Part shown: positions 8,879-9,154 of the stretch, piece by piece
How the letters are laid out: every line of letters starts with the position of its first letter
How positions within the stretch are numbered: the stretch's first letter is position 1
NCBI GenBank assembly: GCA_050694015.1
Contig: JBOGWY010000290.1
Location: 1-9,154 of the forward strand
DNA from: JBOGWY01 sp050694015
Lineage (GTDB): Bacteria > Actinomycetota > CADDZG01 > WHSQ01
Direction of reading: 5' to 3'
Length of the DNA: 9,154 nt
Made by a program: the position numbers and the translations under genes
The notes under the pieces: generated by a model
Database searches by the model: none
What the model was told of the DNA's origin: nothing
Seen by the model: the letters and a program-made list of their open reading frames with translations, nothing else

Positions 8879-9154
8879 TTCACCACCCTCAGGATGTCGA
8901 TGCCTCTCGTTAGGTCGATCGCGTAGACGATCTCGTCTGTAATCCAGTACGCCGCGGCGGTCTCGCCGGCGAAGGGCACGAAGTACCCCTTCTCGGCGAT
9001 CCTGCCGGTGCGCGACACCTCGAGGATGCGCGTGCCGTGCTCGGCCCACGCAGACGCGACGAGGCCCCCGTTGCGGAACCTCGGATGGTCGTCGAACCAG
9101 AGAGGGCTACACCCGACGGCGCCCGCCGGAGGGCTTCCGTCGGTGTAGGTGCCG
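8875..9154 (-). CDS. LVIVD-repeat-like beta-propeller protein, C-terminal end (cut by right window edge)
   Basis: The last 92 residues of a longer protein whose start lies beyond base 9154. Motifs in order are GCSPLWFDDHPRFRNGGLVA (about residues 14-33), WAEHGTRILEVSRTGRIAEKG (36-56), YFVPFAGETAAAYWITDEIV (57-76) and YAIDLTRGIDILRV (77-90). The sequence (W-F-x-D-H-P-x-F-x-N-G-G-L-V, then EHGTR-x-L-x-V, then G-x-x-x-P, then D-x-x-RGIDILR) matches the C-terminal blades of LVIVD-repeat proteins (PF08309 type), generally secreted or surface-exposed beta-propellers of unknown activity in Actinobacteria and other phyla. The signal peptide expected at the N-terminus cannot be checked here. Stop TGA (8877-8875) overlaps the ATG of the 47-residue membrane protein. 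Confidence 0.72.
   Translation of the reverse strand, partial: GTYTDGSPPAGAVGCSPLWFDDHPRFRNGGLVASAWAEHGTRILEVSRTGRIAEKGYFVPFAGETAAAYWITDEIVYAIDLTRGIDILRVVK

Noticed and set aside
8879..9049. A longer version of the 47-residue membrane protein starting at 9049
   Set aside because: The added part is an Arg/His/Asp-rich shadow of the LVIVD-like gene, whose own frame gives conserved motifs across the same bases.

Overview
The window is high-GC, densely coded bacterial DNA with short intergenic gaps and several TTG/GTG starts. The best guess for the source is a member of the Actinomycetota, possibly from a poorly sampled lineage. This rests on the GC-rich codon use, an alpha2-type glycyl-tRNA synthetase, and a pyruvate phosphate dikinase whose C-terminal barrel reads like the actinobacterial form (NPMLGLRGVRLG). 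The assignment is inferred from sequence character, not from a search.

Left block, minus strand (about 4901 down to 1): glyS (glycyl-tRNA synthetase), then an 87-residue beta-sandwich-like protein, then ppdK (pyruvate phosphate dikinase), then the N-terminal part of an AI-2E/PerM-family membrane protein that runs off the left edge. Gaps are 25, 3 and 67 nt. The ppdK ribosome binding site lies in the last codons of the small gene, so those two are probably translationally coupled. Functionally this puts translation next to PEP/pyruvate interconversion, with a membrane protein of unknown substrate behind.

Middle block, plus strand (4931 to 8676), divergent from glyS with only 29 nt between start codons: a second, full-length AI-2E/PerM-family transporter, then two tandem CNNM/CorC-type proteins (DUF21 membrane domain, CBS pair, CorC-associated domain). 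The genes abut with a 0-nt gap and then a 4-nt ATGA overlap, so this looks like one membrane-protein operon, probably concerned with ion (Mg2+ or similar) transport or homeostasis.

Right block, minus strand (9154 down to 8735), convergent with the CNNM genes: the C-terminal end of an LVIVD-repeat-like beta-propeller protein entering from the right edge, overlapping by ATGA a 47-residue single-span membrane protein. The convergent junction holds two hairpins. One, in the last codons of the second CNNM gene, is a good intrinsic terminator for the minus-strand transcript. The other is a 52-nt inverted repeat with a nested hairpin, which suits termination of the plus-strand operon.

No tRNA, rRNA, CRISPR array, insertion sequence, phage gene or defence system is visible, and no stretch over 300 nt lacks a gene. 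The window is mostly ordinary chromosomal housekeeping. The points of interest are a long insertion and a changed regulatory residue in PPDK, two AI-2E-family paralogs on either side of glyS-ppdK, two diverged CNNM paralogs, two small uncharacterised proteins, and the compact convergent terminator.
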